A stretch of DNA of 64,000 nucleotides from Prorocentrum cordatum (GCA_963575745.1 CAUYUJ010001403.1:292501-356500), one strand, 5' to 3'. Positions 1 to 11,454 are shown, numbered from the stretch's first letter. Numbers and translations are program-made. The notes: generated by a model from the letters alone, not told the origin.

Positions 1-255
1 GTGGATGGATGAATGATGGATGGATGAGGAGGAGGGAGGTGGATGGGGGATCAAAGAGGGAGGAGGGAAGAGGCAGGAGGGAGGAGGAGCAAGACAAGGA
101 GGGAGGAAGGATTGAGAGGGGATGAAGAAGCGAGGAGGGGGGAGGGGGAGGGGCGGGGGACGGACGGAGTGATGGGATGGAGCGGGCGGAGTGGTGGCGA
201 GTGGGGAGTAGTTGCGAGGGTGGGTGGGGGGGGGAGAAGAGTAAACACGGATTGA
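1..255. repeat. Purine-rich GGA/GGATG tract
   Basis: GGATGGATGA at the left edge, then AGGAGGGAGG-type sequence; no gene. Confidence 0.7.
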
Positions 256-404
256 AGAAGCCATGACTCCAAAAAAGGCGAGGCAGCAGCCGCCGCCGTG
301 GCGGCGCCAACCTCGCGGCCGGCGGCCCCCAGGCTTCATGTGCGGCTCGCCGCTGCGGGAGGACAAAACGCAGACCCCCGCCATCTTGCTGGCTTCCTAG
401 ATGG

Positions 405-680
405 GCCAGGAGGGAGGAGGATGGGCCGAGGGAGGAGCGAGGAGGGTGGAGCAATTGAGGGGAGGAGCGAGGAGGGTGGAGGCAGGAGATGGGGAGGAAG
501 GAGAAGGGAGCAGGTGGGAAAAGGAGGAGGAAGAGGAGGAGAAGGGTGGAGGCGTGGGAGAGAAGGCATGAGGAGGAGGAGGAAGTTGAGGAGGAGGAGG
601 AGGAGGAGGAGGCGGAGAAGGGAGGGAGACACGGAGGTACAGGAGGAGGAGGAGGGCGGTTGGGCGAGGAGGGTGGAATG
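405..680. repeat. GGA microsatellite
   Basis: GAGGAGGAGGAGGAGGAGG runs, densest at 570-620. The 500 bases after it (690-1190) hold no gene I can support. Confidence 0.9.
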
Positions 681-1136
681 TTGTGCCAGGAGGAGTTGCA
701 GTAGGCACGTCAAAGCCGGCCTGCCCGCAGTGGCCCACGGGAGGTTCTTCTTCCCAACGGCCTTGGGGCCCACAGACGCCCTCGGGGCACCTCCGGAAGC
801 TCCAAGCTCAACGACAAGCATGTCCCTAGAGTTCTTACGGCAAGATTGTTTCATCGTATGTATATGCGTACCCATTGGTCGTTGAAAGTAGATATTTCTG
901 GATTCCCAGAACCCAATCGACTTCCAGCGCTTTCCTTTTTCAAGAATCGATATGCTTCGCTGCGTGCTGTTACTCCCTGGGCGGGCCCGAACCCAATCTA
1001 CTTGATCATCCTTCCTACCTCATGTTTCTACCTACGTCTTCCGACCGGTGGGTACGCATGTATGGTATATACAAATACGAAAAGATGTCCAGAAACAAAT
1101 GTTGGTGTGTACCATATTTTTTGTTACCTATAAGAC

Positions 1137-1149
1137 CACCCTTCGGGTG
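1137..1149. repeat. Short hairpin, 5 bp stem, TTC loop
   Basis: CACCC (1137-1141) pairs with GGGTG (1145-1149). Context CCTATAAGAC before, ACAAGATGG after; compare 2274-2286. Confidence 0.5.
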
Positions 1150-1194
1150 ACAAGATGGTTGTGGGGGGGAGGGGGGAGAGGGGGGGGAACCAAC

Positions 1195-1650
1195 ATCTGA
1201 CTCAATCGATCTCACTATCGATCTCACTCAACGGGACACCACGGGACACCTTTCGATCTCATTATCGATCTCAATCAACGGGACACCACGGGACACCGCG
1301 GGACACCTCTCGATCTCACTATCGGTCTCACTATCTATCTCACTATCGATGTCACTATCGATCTCACTCAACTGGACACCACGGAACACCACGGGACACC
1401 TGTCGATCTCATTATCAATCTCATGATCGATCTCACTCAACGGAACACCACGGGACACCTTGGTGCACCACATCGGTCTCAGTATCGATCTCGCTCTCGA
1501 TCTCACTTTTGCGACACCACGGGACACCTCGGGGCACCACATCGATCTCACTGTCGATCTCACTTTCGATCTCACTATTGATCTCATCGATCTCTCTATC
1601 GATCTCACTATCGATCTCACTATCGATCGCACTCAACGGGACACCACGGG
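1195..1650 (+). repeat. Interleaved GATCTCACTATC (12 bp) and GGGACACC (10 bp) arrays
   Basis: Runs of TCGATCTCACTATCGATCTC alternate with AACGGGACACCACGGGACAC blocks about every 70-90 bases. Confidence 0.85.
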
Positions 1651-2045
1651 AAACCGCGGGACACCGCGAGCCACCGCCAAACGGGGGAGAATCATTTGTC
1701 TTGACTCTCCCTAGCAACGGCGGACACCACGGGACACCGCGGGACACCGAGGGCCACCGCGGGACGGAGGAGAAGCATTTGTTTTGACTTCGCCCTAGCG
1801 ACGGCGGACACCACGGGACATCACGGGACACCGCGGGACACCGATGGCCACCGCTGGACGGAGGAGAATCATTTGTCGTGACTTCGCCCTAGCGACGGCG
1901 GACACCACGGGACACCGCGGGACACCGAGGGCCACCGCCGGACGGAGGAGAATCATTCGTTTTCATTTCGCCCTGGGGACGGCGGACACCACGGGAAACC
2001 TGGGAACACCACGGGACACCGCTAGGGCCACCGCCGGACGGACGG
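1640..2045 (+). repeat. About 90 bp tandem unit, five copies
   Basis: GACGGAGGAGAATCATTTGT and CTAGCGACGGCGGACACC recur near 1690, 1770, 1857, 1945 and 2035, joined by GGGACACCGC stretches. Confidence 0.8.
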
Positions 2046-2225
2046 ACGGACGGGCGAGCAACATTTGTCTTGACTTCAGCCCGAGCAACGGCGGGTTCAT
2101 TCCTCTCGCGCGCCCACGCAGCTTCGCCTCGCCCGCGCGCACGACACGAACGAAACGAAACGATTTCCCGGTTGGGGGTCTCCGTTCCCTTGCGATCTTA
2201 CCCCTCAACCTCCGACTTATTCATG
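2040..2225 (+). repeat. Dispersed box B, copy 1
   Basis: GCAGCTTCGCCTCGCCCGC (2118), GACACGAACGAAACG, GATTTCCCGG (2162), CCTCCGACTTA (2210). Follows a GGGACACC array. Confidence 0.75.
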
Positions 2226-2273
2226 TAGATTCACATCTGTATATATATACATACATGTACACACCTATACGAC

Positions 2274-2286
2274 CGCCCTGCGGGCG
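2274..2286. repeat. Short hairpin, 5 bp stem, TGC loop
   Basis: CGCCC (2274-2278) pairs with GGGCG (2282-2286). Context CCTATACGAC before, ATAAGGATG after, matching the hairpin at 1137. Confidence 0.5.
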
Positions 2287-2359
2287 ATAAGGATGTTGGG
2301 GCGGAGATTGAGATCAAATGCCCACCCTGACTGACCTCCAGCCTGTCACCTTGAACATC

Positions 2360-2765
2360 TCCCCGAGCGTGGTGATCAATTGGATTGGATTGGATAAAAT
2401 CAGATGGATTGGATCGGACAGGATAAGGTGAGCTGGATTGGACGAGAAAGCCCGCCGCAGGCGCGGACAAAAATGAATTGATGGATTGGGTTGGGTGGTT
2501 TGGATAAGATGATGTCTTGGATAAGATAAGATGAGTTGGATTGGAAGAAATGTATTGGATAAGACAAGATTGATTGGATTGGCCCGCCGCAGGCGCAGAA
2601 ACAAATTAATTGATGGATTGGGTTGGGTGGATTGGATTGGGTGAGATAAGATAAGATGGGACAAGATGGGTTGGATAATATAAGATGGATTGGATTGAAC
2701 AAGATGGATTGGATCAGATAAGCTGGATTGGATAAGAGAGCCTGCCGCAGGCGCCGAAAAAAATG
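2360..2765. repeat. GGATTGGATAAGATAAGATGG pentamer-like array
   Basis: Degenerate 5 bp units GGATT, GATAA, GATGG. Three inserts of CCCGCCGCAGGCGC near 2445, 2582 and 2738, the hairpin module also seen at 12790 and 12829. Confidence 0.8.
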
Positions 2766-2794
2766 AATTATGAAATTAGCGACATGCGTTAGCG

Positions 2795-3030
2795 CCGGGA
2801 CACCCGGGACACCCGGGACACCCAGGATGCCGCCCGGCCCAACTGGGACACCTCCCGGCCACCGGCGGACGGGAACGGACTGTGGTTCCTATTTCGGCCT
2901 AGCTACAGGAGGATCACGCGCAGCTTCGCCTCGCCCGCACGCACGACACGAACACGAAACCGAAACCGATTTCCCGGTGGGGGGTCTCCGTTTCACTGCG
3001 ATCTCACCCCCCAACCTCCGATGTATAGAA
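2795..3030 (+). repeat. GGGACACCC array plus dispersed box B, copy 2
   Basis: Short GGGACACCC run (2797-2825), then GCAGCTTCGCCTCGCCCGC (2920), GATTTCCCGG (2969), CCTCCGATGTA (3013). Runs straight into the CTTGG array. Confidence 0.75.
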
Positions 3031-3655
3031 TGGCCGTCGGCCCATCCCGCCACCGTGCCTGGACTGTGGGTCAAAGTCCTCAGGGACGCGCCTTGGGGTG
3101 TCTCCAGAGCGCTCTCGGTGGGCCTCCGGGGGTCCTTCGAGGGGGCAGTGGTGTTGCCTCTTGCGAGCTTCTAGAGGGCCTCTTGGGAGCGTCTTCGGGG
3201 TCTCTTGGGGCTTCGTGGGGGCCTCTTGGGGGCCTCTTGGGGGCCTCTTGGGGGCCTCTTGGTACCTTCTGGGGGCCTCTTGGGGCTTCGTGGGGGCCTC
3301 TTGGGGCCTCTTGGGGCCTCTTGGGGGCCTCTTGGGGGCCTCTTGGTACCTTCTGGGGGCCTCTTGGGGCTTCGTGGGAGCCTCTCTGGGGCCTCTTGGG
3401 GCCTCTGGGGGGCCTTTTGGGGGCCTCTTGGTACCTTCTGGGGGCCTCTCGGGGCCGAGGGATCGAAATGTCCGTTCGGGTCCCCCGTCTGGGCCCCCAC
3501 GTGGAGCCGTCTTGGGGGCCTTTGGCCGCCTTTGAGGCCTGTTGGGCCGTCTTGAGGCCCTCTTGTGCCGTTTCGGGGCCCACTTAGATGCCTCTTCGGT
3601 TTGCTTGAGGCGATATTGGAGGCTTCTTGGGCCATCTCGGAGCGTAGATATCGAA
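3030..3655 (+). repeat. CTTGGGGGCC-type array, block 1
   Basis: Degenerate 10-11 bp units CTTGGGGGCCT and CTTGGGGCCT with interspersed GGTACCTTCTGG. Begins after the module GGCCCATCCCGCCACCGTG at 3038. Gives false ORFs on both strands (LLGASWGPLGG / RPPRGPQEAPK). Confidence 0.9.
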
Positions 3656-4815
3656 GGCGCCTACCGCGAATCACCGCCGCCCCCTGCCTTTTTGGAAGCG
3701 CCTACGTGGCCGAACGTTGAGGCCAGACCTGCCAAGCTATCGGACCATGTGTTCCCCGAATCGGTTTGGAAAGCCTTCGGGGAACACGTGGGCATCTTGA
3801 AGGTCATCTTGGCCGTCTGGAGGCCATTTTGACCCTTTCGGGCCTTCTTGGAGGACGTCTTGGAGGGCTCTTGGGCCGTCTTGGAGGCCATCTTGAGCGT
3901 CTTGGAGGCCTCTTGGGCCGTCTTGGGGGCCTCGTGGGGCCGTCTTGGGCCTCTTGGGCGATCTTTGGGGGCACTTGGGCCGTCTCGGGCCGTCGAAAGG
4001 CTTTAAAAAAAAAATGCCACATCCTTCAAACACCTAAGGACAATCAATGTGTTTGGTCTTTCTGGCCTTCCTGGAGGCCGTCTTGGAGGCCTCTTGGGCC
4101 AGCTTCGAGCCAACTTCGGCCATCTTGGTGGGCTCCTGGCCCGTCGGAAGCCGTTTGGGGGGCCTTTCTGGGCTGACTTGGGGCCCTTTTGGTGTGTTCC
4201 AGGGCCGTCTTAGAGGCCATCTTGGGCGTCTTGGAGGCCTCTTGGGTCGTCTTTGTGCCCTCTTGGGGCCGTCTTGGGGGCCTCCTGGGCAGTCCTGAGG
4301 CCATCTTGGAGGCCTCTTGGGCGCTGTGGGGGCGATCTTGGGGGCCTCTTGGGCCGTCTTTGGCCGTCGGAAAGCCGAAAGGGAGCAAATATGAGCAACT
4401 TAAAGAACCTGGGGAAAATCAATGATGTTGGCCTCTTCGGGCCCTCGTGGAGGACCTCTTGGAGGCCTCTTGGGCCGTCTTGGAGGCCTCTTGGGCACCT
4501 CTTGGGCCGTCGTGTGCCGTCTTGGAGGTTTCTTGGGCGGACTTGGAGGCATCTCCTCCTCTCTTGGGCGGACTTTGAGGCCATCTTGGACCATCTTAGA
4601 GGCCATCTTGGGCTAACGTGGCCATCTTTGAGGCCATCTTCAGCCGTCTTGGAGGAACACATTTGGAAATCCTGCTCCGTGGCAATCCTGACGGGACCCC
4701 AGCGGGACGGGCCGAAGCCCCAGGGGGAGTTCTTTTGGAAAAGAACCAAAACCAAAACCTAGAGGGTTTAGCACGCCAGGCACCCCTGCGATGAATCGAC
4801 AGGGGGCGGCGGATG
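3655..4815 (+). repeat. Composite CTTGG-array unit, copy 1
   Basis: Order: ACCGCCGCCCCCTGCC...GAAGCGCCTA head (3672), GGGGAACACGTGGGCATC (3778), CTTGGAGGCC array with CGTCGGAAAGCCGAAA linkers, tail CCCCAGGGGGAGTTCTTTTG (4720) and TTTAGCACGCCAGGCACC (4768). The same order recurs twice at 32.8-35.9 kb. Confidence 0.85.
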
Positions 4816-5480
4816 TCATGGCCGTCGGCCCATCCCGCCACCGTGCTTGGGTTGTGGGGAGTCCTCGCGGATGCTTCTTGGGATCTCTTCGAAGGACTCT
4901 CGGGAGCCTCTGGCGGGCAGTTTTGAAGCCTCTTGGGGGGTCCCCTGGGGATCTCCTGGGGCTTCCTGTGGGCCTCTTGGGGGCATCTTGGGTCTCTCAG
5001 GAGCCTCTTGGGGGCTTTTTGGGGCATCCTGGGAGCCTGTTGGGGCGAAGAGCTTGACATGTCGGTTCGAGCTCCCCTTCTGGCGTCTCTCTTTAGGCAT
5101 TATTGGGGCCGTCTTGGAGGCCTCTTGGGTTCTCTTTGAGGCCTCCTGTCGTGTCTCGGCACCCTCTTGACTGCATCTTAGGCTGTCTTGGGGCGATATG
5201 TGAGGCATCTTGGTCCGTATTGGAGCGTCTGGAAGCCGAAAACGCTGCAAAGGCAGAAACCAAATGAAAGGCTGTGAATTTTGCCTCCTGGGGCCTTCTA
5301 GGGAGTGCTCTTGAAAGCCTTGGAGGCGTGTCGGGCCGTCTGGAGGCCATCTTGGGCGTCTTGGAGTGATCCTTTGGCGAGTCTGGGCCTTCTTGGACTG
5401 TCTGGGCTGCCTCCTTGAGCTTTCTTGGTCCGTTTCGGGGCCCTCCTAGGCGAGGGGGATCGTCCCAGATGCCCACTCGG
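4815..5480 (+). repeat. CTTGG-type array, block 2
   Basis: Begins with GGCCGTCGGCCCATCCCGCC (4819) and continues with loose CTTGGGGGCC units. A non-repeat linker at 5240-5290 contains GAAAGGCTGTGAATTTTG. Confidence 0.8.
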
Positions 5481-5629
5481 GTCACTCCAGGAGCGTTCAG
5501 CAGCGCCCAGGAATTACACGAATTTCTTGGTCCGGACCCTGCAGAACCTCACAACCCCTCCGTCCATGCCACAAAGCGACATGAGCCTTGGGGGCACTCC
5601 ACATCTTGCTGAAGGCAAGGTGGCAGAAA

Positions 5630-5845
5630 CTGTGGAGGAGAAGGAGGAGGAGGAGCTGGAGGAGGAGGAGGAGGAGGAGGAGGAGGAGGAGGGGGAGGAG
5701 GAGGAGGAGGAGGAGGAGGAGGAAACGCAGGAAGAGGAGGAGGAGAGGAGGAGGAGCAGCAGGAGGAGCAGCAGGAGGAGGAGGAGGAGGAGGAGGAGGA
5801 GGGGGGAAGAGGCGGGAGAAGAGGAGAACGGAGAATGGAAGGAGG
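5630..5845. repeat. GGA microsatellite
   Basis: Nearly continuous GAG/GGA triplets; source of long poly-E and poly-R frames. Confidence 0.95.
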
Positions 5846-6263
5846 AAAGAAGAAGACGTGGGGGAGCAGGGAGGCACGATTGTCGGCGGGAGTGCAGATT
5901 CGAAGCGGAGACAACGACTCGAGCGAGCTGAACAAGATCTTCTCGACAAGAAGGGGTGAAAGAGGAGGGGGGAGAGGGAGAATTCGGACTCCGCCCCACC
6001 TCGAGAACGAGCACAACCTTGTTGGTGTGCCGATCTCCCGACTCCGACGCCTGGGACCTCAGACCTCAGACCGCGGGACTCAGAGGTCTCGACCCTTTCC
6101 CCAGGGGCAGGCGTTCGTCCCGTATTGTCTCGTGATGGCCCCCGGGGGCCGCCTTCGAGGTCAAAATTGGAGAAGAGACGCCTGGACTGAAAACAGGTCA
6201 GACCGGCAGAGGTCAGGGTGTGTCGGCGTGCCGCAGGTGGCACGAATGGCATGCTATTGTCGA

Positions 6264-6366
6264 CTCAGGCATGTTTGCTTGCATGGCATCTTCCTCCCAC
6301 CCATCCACCGCCTCTTCAAACAGCGCAGGGGCTACAAGGCGTGCAAGTGAGTCCCGACTTGCGTGA
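6264..6366 (+). repeat. Dispersed repeat D, copy 1
   Basis: GACTCAGGCATGTTTGCTTG, CATGGCATCTTCCTCCC and GTGCAAGTGAGTCCCGACTT. A reversed copy is at 26270-26385. Confidence 0.7.
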
Positions 6367-6515
6367 CGGAGGAGGAGGAGGAGGAGGAGCAGGAGGATGT
6401 GGAAGAGGAGGAGGAGCAGGAGGAGGAGGAGGAGGAGGAGGAGGAAACGCAGGAAGAGGAGGAGGAGAGGAGGAGGAGCAGGAGGAGGAGGAGGAGGAGG
6501 AGGAGGAGGAGGCAT
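6367..6515. repeat. GGA microsatellite
   Basis: GGAGGAGGAGGAGCAGGAGG runs directly after dispersed repeat D. The region 7080-8500 that follows has no repeat or gene I can identify except weak CCTCCAG units near 8090-8165. Confidence 0.93.
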
Positions 6516-6933
6516 CGAGCTTGCCGGAGCTAAGAGCCTGGCGGCCCACAGGGGGTGGGGGGGGGGGGGGGCAGGCTCGGCTTGGCGCCTCCAGTCAGCC
6601 CCTGCACGGCCCTGCACGGCGTGCGACCCCCCCCGCAGCCCTGGCGGGGGCTCCGGCTTGAGCGCCGCCTCGCGGAGGGCAGATGCATCGGAGGGGCTTT
6701 CGGACGTCTGCCGGTAGGCTCAGCTGCCGTCGTTTCCCGCAGGGCTTCTCTGACGTGTCCTGTGCTCCCGACGGGTTTGCTCCTGCCGCGGGGCGCCCTC
6801 CAGCCGCTGCGCCGCGCTGCTGGGGTGGCGGAGAGATGCCCCAGTCCTCCGCAAACGGCCGCCAGAGGCCAGAGCAAGGCCCGTAAACCGCTCAGAACCC
6901 ACACGACCGGGGGGGTGGTCACCACCCACCAAC

Positions 6934-7071
6934 CCACCCCAACCCAACCCGAAGGCCCCGATTTGCCATCCATTTCCAGTGGGGGAGGGGTCGGGGAACA
7001 TCGAAAAAACACATCTGGAACCCATACCCCCCCCAACCCGAAATTCGCGTCTTCGGGTTGGGTTGGGGTGG
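6934..7071. mobile_element. MITE-like element with perfect 21 bp terminal inverted repeats, copy 1
   Basis: Seen: 6934-6954 (CCACCCCAACCCAACCC plus four bases) is the exact reverse complement of 7051-7071. The 96-base interior contains TTTGCCATCCATTTCCAG and GGGGTCGGGGAACAT. No coding capacity. A second copy is at 59914-60048. No clear target duplication was found. A non-autonomous DNA transposon or introner is inferred. Confidence 0.6.
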
Positions 7072-8559
7072 TCCGGTAGGTAGTCAGGGGGGGGGGGGGG
7101 GGCAGTGGCCACGTTCTGGTCAGGGGCGTGTGCTCAGCGCGTCGAGCTGCTGGGTTCTGGCCCACCACTCTTCGGCGCGGCACGCTGGCCGCGCCCCGGT
7201 CCCCAGGCGTCATCTTCCCGGGTCGTTCTTAGCCTCCCGCCACGCGAAGCGGAGCGACACACCATCAGCCTGCAAGGCATTGCGTGTCGTAGGGGCCGCC
7301 GCCGCGACGCGCTAAGTAAAATTCCCTTCCGTATCCACCACGTCGTTTGGCCAGGCCTGGAGCACAGGGTTTCGGCAGAGGCGTTCGGTGCTTAAACGCT
7401 CCAGTATGTATTCAAGCAGTGGCGAGGCGTCCTGGCTTGGCTACATGCCCACCAAAGAATGTTCGAACCACTTGCTGTGGTTTGCACGTAATGTATTTCG
7501 GACATCCCTCACTGAGACCATCGTGTTTTAATGCATCAGCTCAATGTTATCAAAACCTTTTCTTGTGTGTTTGCATTCCTTTTGGTCCGGATACTATGTA
7601 ACGGTAGGCCTACAGAAATGCCGGCACTGTCCGTCCCTGCTCAGAGCATACCACAGGTTGGGAAGTTGGGGCGTCTGTACACCGAGCTCCTTGGCTGGTG
7701 CAACGACTTGGTGTATAGTTCGAGTCCCTCCCATTGCAGGGGCAGGATGTTGGGCGACCACCCAGTGATCTTGACCCGTGGATCGGCACGATCGAAATGG
7801 CGCATGGGAAGAGCGGGGACGACGGCCGATAGCAGTCCTTGCCCTTGTCGTGCAGGGCTCGCTGTCGGTGTCGGCGCGGACGATGTCAACGTGAGACAAG
7901 GTGGCAGCCTGCCCAACAGCGGCCGTTGCCGGTTTGAACAACATGTCTCTTTCGTAGCCAGATCGGGCGTCCAAAGTGTCGTTCGCCTTCGCGCACGGCT
8001 GGCAACCCCCCATCCTCCTTCCTCCCCCTCGTCTTCTCCCTCGCGGATCGAGGCTGCTTGACTTGTGTTGACTGTTTTGGGGGGGCCTCTGGAAACCCCT
8101 CGGGACCTCCAAGGGACCTCCAGCGACCTTTGGAGGGACTCCAGCGAACTCCAGAGACCTCCTCCTGCAACCCCCGCCCTCCTCCTCATCCTCCCTTCCC
8201 ACACACCTCCGACGTTCACCGCGTCTTCCAGGCCTTGCGCCCCAGAGCGCGCAGCCCCGAGGTCGACCTTTTTCCTTATCCCAGATCGTTCTGTCATGGT
8301 CCCGAGCGGAGGCGAAGGTTCGGGGGTGGACTCACCTCCTACCCTGACACGTCGATGAGTGAATTGTCCGTTGTCGGTTCTCGAGAGGGCGCCGCGGCCG
8401 TCATTTTCCAGGCTTGCGCCCGCCAGGTTCGGGCCTCAGATCGCTTTCACTAAACCACGTTTTACTAAAGTCAGGAGGGGAAAAAACACGCAGACACAAT
8501 TAATCGTCGTTTCCCAGAAAATATGGAAAAAGTCGGGCAGTGGGGGGGAAGACGAAAAC

Positions 8560-8650
8560 CCCCCAAATATGGGAAAATATTAGGGATATTCTTATTTGTG
8601 TGTATTTATTTGTGTGTGTGTGTCCTGGGGCCCCTTTATAAAGGGGGGCC
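8560..8650. repeat. AT/GT-rich block with perfect 16 bp palindrome
   Basis: Imperfect TGTGTG/TATTTATT tract, then CCCCTTTATAAAGGGG at 8631-8646. The palindrome includes TATAAA, but no gene start follows, so a promoter role is not claimed. Confidence 0.5.
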
Positions 8651-8759
8651 TGTCCATCCCCGAAAATTGGCAGCGGCAGGGGCGACCCGCGCCCTCGGCT
8701 AGGCGTGTCTGGGCGGAGGGCCGGGGTCCCTGCGATCTGCTGGGCGGGGCAGAGGGGCA

Positions 8760-9000
8760 CCGCTCGGCGCTCCGCCCTCACGCACCCCCTCCTCTCCTAA
8801 CCCCCTGCCTCCCCATCCTTCGTCCATCCATCTGCCCTCCTGTGGTATCCTCGTCTGTCCTTCCCCCCTCCTCTCCTTCCCTCTCCCTTCCTCCTTCCTC
8901 CTCCCTCCTCCTCGTCGTCAGCCTCTCCCTCTTCGTCCCCCCGTTGTCTTGGTGTCCCCCCTTCCCCTGCTCCCTCACATCCTACCGTTGCTGCCGATCC
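8760..9000. repeat. Pyrimidine-rich CCT tract
   Basis: CTCCTTCCCTCTCCCTTCCT-type sequence; no gene. Confidence 0.75.
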
Positions 9001-9204
9001 ACCCCGCCATCCTCACATTATCCGATTCGGCATTCCCCTCGTACCTCTCATAGTTTCCACCTTGTCGTAACTGATCGGATCCGTGCCACTGATCGGCCTG
9101 GGTCGACGGTGTCGCTTCTCAGGCCAACCTTCATGCTGCCGCGCGCCTGCATGGAGCGCCCGCCACCTGCAGCGTAGCTCCAGCTCCCTCTTTCTCCGGA
9201 GAGC

Positions 9205-9275
9205 GATATGTGTATACATATATGGCTACACATGTATACATACATACATACATATATACATCTAAACATAAACAC
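9205..9275. repeat. CATA/TACA microsatellite
   Basis: TACATACATACATACATATA and related steps. Confidence 0.85.
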
Positions 9276-9319
9276 ACCGACGAACCTGCCCTTAGGGATT
9301 CTTACTTCTCGTCTAAAGA

Positions 9320-9560
9320 ATTGGGCCTGTCTGTCGAACTGGAAGCTATGTTGCCGCCGTCGCCGCCCCGTTGCCACCTCGACGCCGCACGTAGCTGGGT
9401 CTGTCCGTCGGTCTGGCGGCTACCGTGCAGCCCGCGCCGCCTCGCCGCCGCCCATAACTGGGCCTGTGTTACGCTCTGGTGACCTGGTGGCTATGTTGTC
9501 GCCGTCGACGCCCCGTCGCCGTTCTCTCACCGTCTTGTTGCCGCCCCGTTCTCTGGGCTG
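9320..9560. repeat. About 72 bp GC-rich tandem repeat, three copies
   Basis: TTGGGCCTGTCTGTCGAACT (9320), CTGGGTCTGTCCGTCGGTCT (9394), ACTGGGCCTGTGTTACGCTC (9457), each followed by GCTATGTTG or GCTACCGTG and GCCGCC runs. Confidence 0.6.
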
Positions 9561-9679
9561 CTTTGCACCACGTCGATTCTACAATTGAGATTTTTCTCAA
9601 CAGAGATTCCGATCTACCACCCGCCCATCCCTGGATTTACCGCTTCCCCTCGGATAGTACAATTCACATTCTATCCCGC

Positions 9680-10610
9680 CATCCCGTTCATGTAAAACAT
9701 GAGCGCATACCATCCCAGGGGGACCCTCACCGGTACCACATCCCTGACATATATTACCATGCGCACAAACTCGTTTTTCAAAATCACCACCTGCAAATCG
9801 CCCATTGCAAAAAGAATGGTACACAGTCGACACGCGCGCATCATCGCGCGCGCATGCCGAAATTTGTGAGAAACGCTATGCTCTGCAACGGTTCTCATAT
9901 CGAGGTTACCGGTCCGGTCGTACAGAATTCGAAATCCATGGTTTGGCAACATGGCTTAAACAAGCCTGCGCGCTCTTGCATTTCCGAACGAAAACCTAGT
10001 TCTTTGTCAACATGGTTATCAAATTGGGCCAAGCGGGCTTCTCGCGCGCATGTTGAAATCATTCGAACGCCCTTGCTCTTTTGCTGGGTGGGGCACAATA
10101 CCTGTCGAATAATACTATGCGGGCCACTCGCGCCCGTTGGCCGCGCGCGCATGTCAAAATCCCTCCAACACTTTCATCACCTGCACGTGGACACTATCAT
10201 CGTCATCGGCGTGATCAGCATCGGCGCAGTCATCGGCCTTGCTGGCGCCATCGTCGCCAGCGTCACCAGCAACACTCACGTCATCATGGTGTCTGCCGTT
10301 GCCGACGTCGCCTTCATACCGCGCCCGTCCGAGTCACTGACTTGCACTGGTGTGCCCGCGCGTCAGCGCGGCCTGCGAGAAACACGGGTCGGGAAGTCCC
10401 TGGCGGACAGCGCCACCTCGACCACGTCCGTCGGGCCAGACTAGTTGGCCGCTTTGCGCGCGAGTTTGCGCGCGCTAGCGCAGACGCAGCGATGCGCCAG
10501 CCAGCGCCAAGCAGCCATCGCAATCGACCCGCATGGGTTTGAAAAAAACATTTGCGGGTTGGTTGGCGGGATTATTGCGCAAGCAGTGGAGTTGACTACC
10601 TACTGCGAAC
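9680..10610. repeat. Dispersed repeat family R1, copy 1
   Basis: Holds several diverged GCGCGCATGTCGAAAT segments, then GGCGTGATCAGCATCGG (10208 on), then a tail GGCCGCTTTGCGCGCGAG and GATGCGCCAGCCAGCGCCAA. The same order recurs at 43280-44035. Both copies keep a similar + frame (VIxVISIGAV...IPRPxxSxTCTxVPAR), so a coding origin is possible. Confidence 0.65.
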
Positions 10611-10830
10611 AAGTATTGTACCGCATAAGTTGCACCACAAGTATTGTAACACGTAGCTTGCTCCACATAGGTTGTACTACATAGATGGACCAGCAGAAAT
10701 TGCAACACATACGTTGCACACTATAGATCGTACAACATAGGTTGCACCACGTAGATTGCTCAACATCTATTGCACCACGTCTATTGTTCCACGTCTACTG
10801 CATGACATCTATTGCTCCACATCATGTACA
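10610..10830. repeat. Degenerate 17-19 bp array TTGCACCACATAGA
   Basis: Units such as AGGTTGTACTACATAG, GTAGATTGCTCAACAT and ATCTATTGCACCACGT. A shorter stretch is at 11130-11230. A/T-richer than the surroundings. Confidence 0.7.
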
Positions 10831-11129
10831 TAAGCTGTATTGGCCCACGCAGATTGGAAACATCGGCTGAACCTCACAGATTGGTGATCGTTTTCTTATT
10901 CATTGTTTTGCCGATCGGCGCGGGCCCTCGAGCCCCCCCATTCCCCTCCTTTCCCCAAGGAGTAAGTCTTTGCTGTTTCTAGCGCCTGTTTAAGCGGGTG
11001 GAGTCTCCCCCAGAGGACGCAAAATTGCAAACAGTCGCATCAAGCAGAGGTCCCGAGCGAGACACCCCTTTACCCCCTCCTTCCGCCCAATGTCGAAACG
11101 CCGAATAAGAAAACGCTGACTTGAATACC

Positions 11130-11230
11130 ATGTATTGTGCTTCATCTATTGTGCACCAGATATTGCACCAGATATATTACACCACGCCGCATGCATTGCA
11201 CCACATAGCGTGCACATCATATGTTGTTAA
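11130..11230. repeat. Degenerate TTGCACCAGATA array, second block
   Basis: CATCTATTGTGCACCAGATA and GCATTGCACCACATAGCG. The 300 bases between the two blocks (10830-11130) hold nothing I can assign. Confidence 0.6.
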
Positions 11231-11274
11231 ATACGCACTGTTCGGGGTCCACGCTGGCTAACAAGTACACATGT

Positions 11275-11454
11275 AAAGAGGAAGCGAGAGAGCGAGAGCG
11301 AGAGAGAGAACATACAGAGAGACAGGGAAATAATAAACACCACACAGCAAGACAACGATGGAAACAAGCAACACACACGCACAAACAACCACCGCGCATA
11401 CAGAGGGGTACCTACAGAAAGAGAGGGAGAGAGAGAAGGATATGTAGATGTGTG

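Noticed and set aside
3080-5060. Long open frames rich in LGGLLGRLGG or PRGLQDGPRG as coding genes (also at 30-38, 40 and 60 kb)
   Set aside because: They arise on both strands from 10-11 bp CTTGG units, change frame with every indel and carry no start or end domain.
5549-6016. Poly-Glu, poly-Arg, poly-Ser and poly-Pro frames in GGA/TCC tracts as proteins
   Set aside because: Triplet microsatellites give open frames in all six readings.
7700-7760. Possible tRNA gene (AGTTCGAGTCC resembles a B box)
   Set aside because: The five bases on each side of TTCGAGT do not pair as a T-stem and no acceptor stem or anticodon arm can be drawn.
8631-8646. TATAAA within CCCCTTTATAAAGGGG as a TATA box
   Set aside because: No gene start lies downstream and dinoflagellate promoters are not known to rely on TATA boxes; the palindrome explains it.
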